Shown here one piece after another: positions 40,650 through 43,811 of a DNA stretch of 43,811 nucleotides. The number at the start of each line of letters is the position of its first letter. The stretch's first letter is position 1. The position numbers were made by a program, and so were the translations under genes. This stretch comes from an uncultured Lachnospiraceae bacterium (lineage in GTDB: Bacteria > Bacillota > Clostridia > Lachnospirales > Lachnospiraceae), in contig CALWMI010000037.1 of the NCBI GenBank assembly GCA_944381745.1, positions 1 through 43,811 on the forward strand, given 5' to 3'. Below the pieces are notes generated by a model. The model was not told the DNA's origin. It searched no databases and saw only the letters and a program-made list of their open reading frames with translations.

Positions 40650-42200
40650 ATGCGCCGTGCCGGCTTGCTGCTGGCGGCGGCAGTGCTGTGGCTGGCAAGT
40701 GCGGCGCAGGCGCTGGCCGCCGCGAATCCCATCGGGGATGAAGCCGCCCGGCGGGCGATCGCTGTGGAGAGCAACGAGACGGAGGGCTGGCCCCAGGGGC
40801 CGGTGGTGTCCGCCCAGTCTGCCGTGGTCATGGAAGTGTCCTCGGGGGCGGTGCTCTATGAGAAAAATGCCCACGATCCCCTCTATCCCGCCAGTATCAC
40901 GAAGATTCTCACGACGCTTGTGGTGCTGGAAAATTCCAGCATGGACGAGACGGTCACCTTCTCCCATGACTCCCTTTTTTCCCTGGATCCGGGGAGCAGC
41001 ATTATCGGGGGCGTCAACGAGGGCGACCAGATGAGCATGAAGGACGTCCTCTATGGGATTATGATCTGTTCCGGGAACGAGGCGGCCTACGCGGCGGCGG
41101 AGCATGTGGGCGGGACGGTGGAGCATTTCACGGAGATGATGAACGAGCGGGCCAGGCAGATCGGCTGTACGGACTCCAACTTCTGCAATCCCCACGGCCT
41201 GCCGGACGACAGCCATGTGACCTCGGCCATGGACATGGCGCTGATCACCAGGGAGGCGCTGGAAAATTCCTCCTTCTACACCATCGCCACCACCAGGAGG
41301 TATGAGTTCCCTCCCACCTCCTCCGGGGAGCAGAGGCTCCGCCTGAACCACCATCAGATGATGGAGGGGATGGAGTACGAGTACGAGGGCTGCCTGGGAG
41401 GCAAGACCGGCTATACCAGCAAGGCGGGGAGCACGCTGGTGACTTTTGCCCAGAGGGACGGGATGACCCTAGTCTGCGTGGTGATGAACGAGGATTCCCC
41501 GGCGCAGTATACGGACACAGCCGCCCTGCTGGACTACGGGTTTTCCAACTTCCGGAAGACAGATATGAGCTCCTACGGGACAGGGCAGGAGGAGGGCACA
41601 GACAGCTTTTTCCTGCAGGAGATTGAGGAGCACGCCGCCCAGATGGGCATTTCCACGAAGCGCACCGGGACGGCGGTCATCCCGGATAACGTGGGGGAGA
41701 ATATGCTGGAGGGGGAGGTCGTCTCGGAGGAGGACGGGCTCATTGTCACAGATTTCTACTACCATGGGAAGTATGTGGGAGAGTCCTCCATGGAGCTGGT
41801 GACGCAGGAGGGGCAGGCTGCGGGACGGATCTTCGGAAGCGGGGGGCAGGAGGACGGCGGCTACAACATCCTGACCCAGACCGAGACAACCTTCTTTTTT
41901 ATCAATGTGAAGTATGTGGCGGCGGGGCTGGCGGCCCTGGCGGTGGCTGCAGGGCTTGTGGCCCTGAAGGTCCGAAGCGGCGCGAGGAGGCGCAGGATCA
42001 AGCGGCTGGCCCGGGGAGGAGCCCGGGATATGCAGGACATGCTCATGATAGAGCGCCCCGCCAGGAGAAGGCGGGGCCGGAGGAGAAAGCCGATGCTGTT
42101 GGGCGGGCTGGGCTCCCTGGGGAAGGGAGGCACAGGCCGTGGCAGGAAGAGCGGGCGCACAGACAGGAGAGGTGGAAAGAAATGGCGATACAGACGCTGA
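40650..42200 (+). CDS. D-alanyl-D-alanine carboxypeptidase with C-terminal membrane helix and basic tail
   Basis: A penicillin-binding protein 5/DacF-type enzyme that trims the last D-Ala of peptidoglycan stem peptides. The 516 residues begin with a signal peptide (MRRAGLLLAAAVLWLASAAQ). Active-site motifs are S82-I-T-K85, S141-G-N143 and K252-T-G254. A C-terminal helix (about 415-437) is followed by a ~75-residue, highly Arg/Lys-rich tail on the cytoplasmic side, unusual compared with the short amphipathic anchor of DacA/DacF. The start at 40650 is chosen from the signal peptide and AGGAAGG; an in-frame upstream extension is unlikely. Confidence 0.93.
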   Translation: MRRAGLLLAAAVLWLASAAQALAAANPIGDEAARRAIAVESNETEGWPQGPVVSAQSAVVMEVSSGAVLYEKNAHDPLYPASITKILTTLVVLENSSMDETVTFSHDSLFSLDPGSSIIGGVNEGDQMSMKDVLYGIMICSGNEAAYAAAEHVGGTVEHFTEMMNERARQIGCTDSNFCNPHGLPDDSHVTSAMDMALITREALENSSFYTIATTRRYEFPPTSSGEQRLRLNHHQMMEGMEYEYEGCLGGKTGYTSKAGSTLVTFAQRDGMTLVCVVMNEDSPAQYTDTAALLDYGFSNFRKTDMSSYGTGQEEGTDSFFLQEIEEHAAQMGISTKRTGTAVIPDNVGENMLEGEVVSEEDGLIVTDFYYHGKYVGESSMELVTQEGQAAGRIFGSGGQEDGGYNILTQTETTFFFINVKYVAAGLAALAVAAGLVALKVRSGARRRRIKRLARGGARDMQDMLMIERPARRRRGRRRKPMLLGGLGSLGKGGTGRGRKSGRTDRRGGKKWRYRR

Positions 42201-43105
42201 TCGATTTGTTTATCCAGATTTTTATCATGATCGGGGTGGGATATTTCCTGCGGCGCAGGGGCGTGGTGGATAGCCAGATCAAGTCGGGCATCAACAAGCT
42301 GCTGCTGCAGGTCGTCCTGCCCTTCAATATTCTGGCGTCGGCCAACCGCGCCTATTCGGCGGAGGTATCCCAAAGCCTGCTGGTCACCGCCGTTTTTTCC
42401 GCCGTCTACTATCTGGCGTCCATCCTGGGCGGCATCCTGATCGGGCGGGCGGTCAGGCTTGAGGGCTCCCGCCGCAAGGTGTTCGTGACGATGACGGCCT
42501 TTGCCAACGTGGGCTTCCTGGGGCTTCCCCTGACGGAGGCGCTGTTCGGCGGGGAGGGCGTGCTGATCGCAGTCATCTACAATTTGTTTTACAACGTGCT
42601 GTTTTACACCTTCGCCGTCAACTATCTGGGGAAGGAAGGGCGGGTCAGCATATGGGAGGTGCTGAAAAACCCGGTGGCGGTTGTGTCGCTGGCTGCGGTG
42701 GTGATCTATCTGTCGCCGTTTCGGTTCCCGGAGGCAGTGGCTGGGGCCTTTTCCTCCATCGGCGCGGCGATGACGCCCCTCTCTATGATTACGGTGGGCT
42801 GCAGCCTGGCAGAGGTGGACGTCCTCCAGGTGGTGAGGAACAAGTACGCCTACCTGGTGTCCGCCCTGCGGCTGGCGGTGTACCCGCTGGCGGCCTTCGC
42901 GGTGCTGCGGCTGTTCCAGGTGGAGGGGCTTACGGCGGCGGTCTGCGTCATGCTGACCGGTATGCCTTCCGCCACCACCAATGTCATAGCGTCTGAGCAG
43001 TACGGGTGTGCGCCGGAGTTCGCGACGGAGGCGGTGGTGCAGGGCATGATCTTTATGATTGTGACGCTGCCGCTGTTGATGATGCTGGTGGGCAATTGGG
43101 TATAG
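42182..43105 (+). CDS. AEC family transporter (auxin efflux carrier-like)
   Basis: A 307-residue protein with about ten membrane helices, including IQIFIMIGVGYFLRRRGVVD at the start, FANVGFLGLPLTEALFG and the C-terminal TGMPSATTNVIASEQYG. Bacterial AEC proteins export or import small carboxylates such as malate or malonate; the substrate here is unknown. Its ATG overlaps the end of the carboxypeptidase gene by 19 bases, so coupled translation is likely. AGAGGTGG is the ribosome site. Confidence 0.93.
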   Translation: MAIQTLIDLFIQIFIMIGVGYFLRRRGVVDSQIKSGINKLLLQVVLPFNILASANRAYSAEVSQSLLVTAVFSAVYYLASILGGILIGRAVRLEGSRRKVFVTMTAFANVGFLGLPLTEALFGGEGVLIAVIYNLFYNVLFYTFAVNYLGKEGRVSIWEVLKNPVAVVSLAAVVIYLSPFRFPEAVAGAFSSIGAAMTPLSMITVGCSLAEVDVLQVVRNKYAYLVSALRLAVYPLAAFAVLRLFQVEGLTAAVCVMLTGMPSATTNVIASEQYGCAPEFATEAVVQGMIFMIVTLPLLMMLVGNWV

Positions 43106-43131
43106 AGAGAGGATAGGCAGGAGGAGAGACG

Positions 43132-43811
43132 ATGAGCAGGGCAGATGAGATTTTTATCGCGATGTGCAGGGATATACTGGAGAACGGCACGAGCACCGAG
43201 GGGGAGAAGGTGCGGCCGAAATGGCCGGACGGCAGCAGTGCCTACACGATCAAGAAGTTCGGGGTGGTGAACCGCTATGACCTGTCGGAGGAATTCCCGA
43301 TCCTGACGCTGCGCCCGACGGCGCTCAAGAGCGCCACGGACGAGATGCTCTGGATCTGGCAGAAGAAGTCCAACAATATCCATGACCTGAACAGCCATGT
43401 GTGGGACGCCTGGGCGGACGAGAACGGCTCCATCGGAAAGGCCTACGGTTACCAGCTGGGAGTGAAGCACCACTACCCCCAGGGGGATATGGACCAGGTG
43501 GACAAGGTCCTGTGGGATTTGAAGCACGACCCGGGGTCCCGGCGCATCCTCACCAACCTCTATAACCACCACGATTTAAGCGAGATGGCCCTGTATCCCT
43601 GCGCCTATTCCATGACCTTCAATGTGAGCGGGAACACTCTCAACGGCATTCTGAACCAGCGTTCCCAGGATATGCTCACCGCCAACGGCTGGAACGTGAT
43701 GCAGTACGCGGTGCTTCTGCACATGATGGCCCAGGTGTCCGGCCTGGAAGCGGGGGAGCTGGTCCATGTCATTGCGGATGCCCATATTTACGACCGGCAT
43801 GTGCCGGTGGT
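43132..43811 (+). CDS. thyA: Thymidylate synthase, N-terminal 226 residues (cut by window end)
   Basis: Makes dTMP from dUMP using methylene-tetrahydrofolate. The visible part includes FPILTLRPTALKSATDEMLWIWQ, the nucleophile in MALYPCAYSM and the dUMP-binding NQRSQDM plus ADAHIYDRH. The catalytic region reads PCA where the E. coli type has PCH, and QRSQD with NGWNV instead of QRSCD with GLPFN. The Arg, Ser, Asp and Asn that bind dUMP are kept. The ATG follows GAGGAGAG and the gene lies 27 bases after the AEC gene. The frame is open to the edge of the window. Confidence 0.95.
   Translation, partial: MSRADEIFIAMCRDILENGTSTEGEKVRPKWPDGSSAYTIKKFGVVNRYDLSEEFPILTLRPTALKSATDEMLWIWQKKSNNIHDLNSHVWDAWADENGSIGKAYGYQLGVKHHYPQGDMDQVDKVLWDLKHDPGSRRILTNLYNHHDLSEMALYPCAYSMTFNVSGNTLNGILNQRSQDMLTANGWNVMQYAVLLHMMAQVSGLEAGELVHVIADAHIYDRHVPV

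Overview
The window looks like a chromosomal stretch from a gut-type, GC-rich anaerobic Firmicute, most likely Lachnospiraceae or a close Clostridia relative. The signs are Gram-positive style ribosome binding sites, sigma-A promoters with 17-18 bp spacing, lipoproteins, split transketolase, a DeoR regulator, a DUF4143 ATPase and a Firmicute-type bacterial microcompartment (BMC). The species cannot be named from the sequence alone. The only clearly AT-richer gene is the stand-alone ATPase at 28126-29421.

Layout. 1-3764: end of an HD-GYP gene, then hisS and aspS. 3959-9513 (minus strand): a lipoprotein, dihydroxyacetone-kinase-like dhaL and dhaK, a small membrane protein and a two-gene transketolase. 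9705-14323 (plus): a FucU/RbsD-type mutarotase and a ribose-type ABC importer (binding protein, double ATPase, permease). 14669-17073: methylthioribose kinase (mtnK) and methylthioribose-1-phosphate isomerase (mtnA). 17161-17913 (minus): a DeoR regulator. 18025-26399 (plus): a BMC operon with a RuBisCO-like protein, a class II aldolase, PduL phosphotransacylase, a BMC-P protein, a CoA-acylating aldehyde dehydrogenase, a PduS-like iron-sulfur flavoprotein, a PduT-like BMC-T protein, one BMC-H protein, two more BMC-P proteins and an unknown helical protein. 26396-43811: a DUF1294 protein, glyA, the AAA ATPase, a MacB-type ABC system with a large exported partner, a glycerophosphodiester phosphodiesterase, a LUD protein, pepF, a nitroreductase, tRNA-Gly(GCC), a sodium-dependent symporter, a D,D-carboxypeptidase, an AEC transporter and the start of thyA.

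Main interpretation (inference). The central 5-26 kb reads as a regulon for a 5-modified ribose: 5-methylthioribose or, more likely as a feedstock for an anaerobe rich in radical-SAM enzymes, 5-deoxyribose. The importer and mutarotase would supply the free sugar. MtnK would make the 1-phosphate and MtnA the ribulose-1-phosphate. The aldolase, whose C-terminus looks like a cargo-targeting helix, would cut this to dihydroxyacetone phosphate plus acetaldehyde or methylthioacetaldehyde. The reactive aldehyde would be turned inside the shell into acyl-CoA and then acyl-phosphate. The RuBisCO-like protein could pull the same ketose-phosphate into a second branch, ending at 1-deoxyxylulose-5-phosphate if 5-deoxyribulose-1-phosphate is its substrate. 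I do not recall a characterised BMC with this enzyme set. Similar direct repeats near the dhaK, mtnK and RuBisCO-like promoters, and a half-copy at the importer promoter, suggest that DeoR controls all of them.
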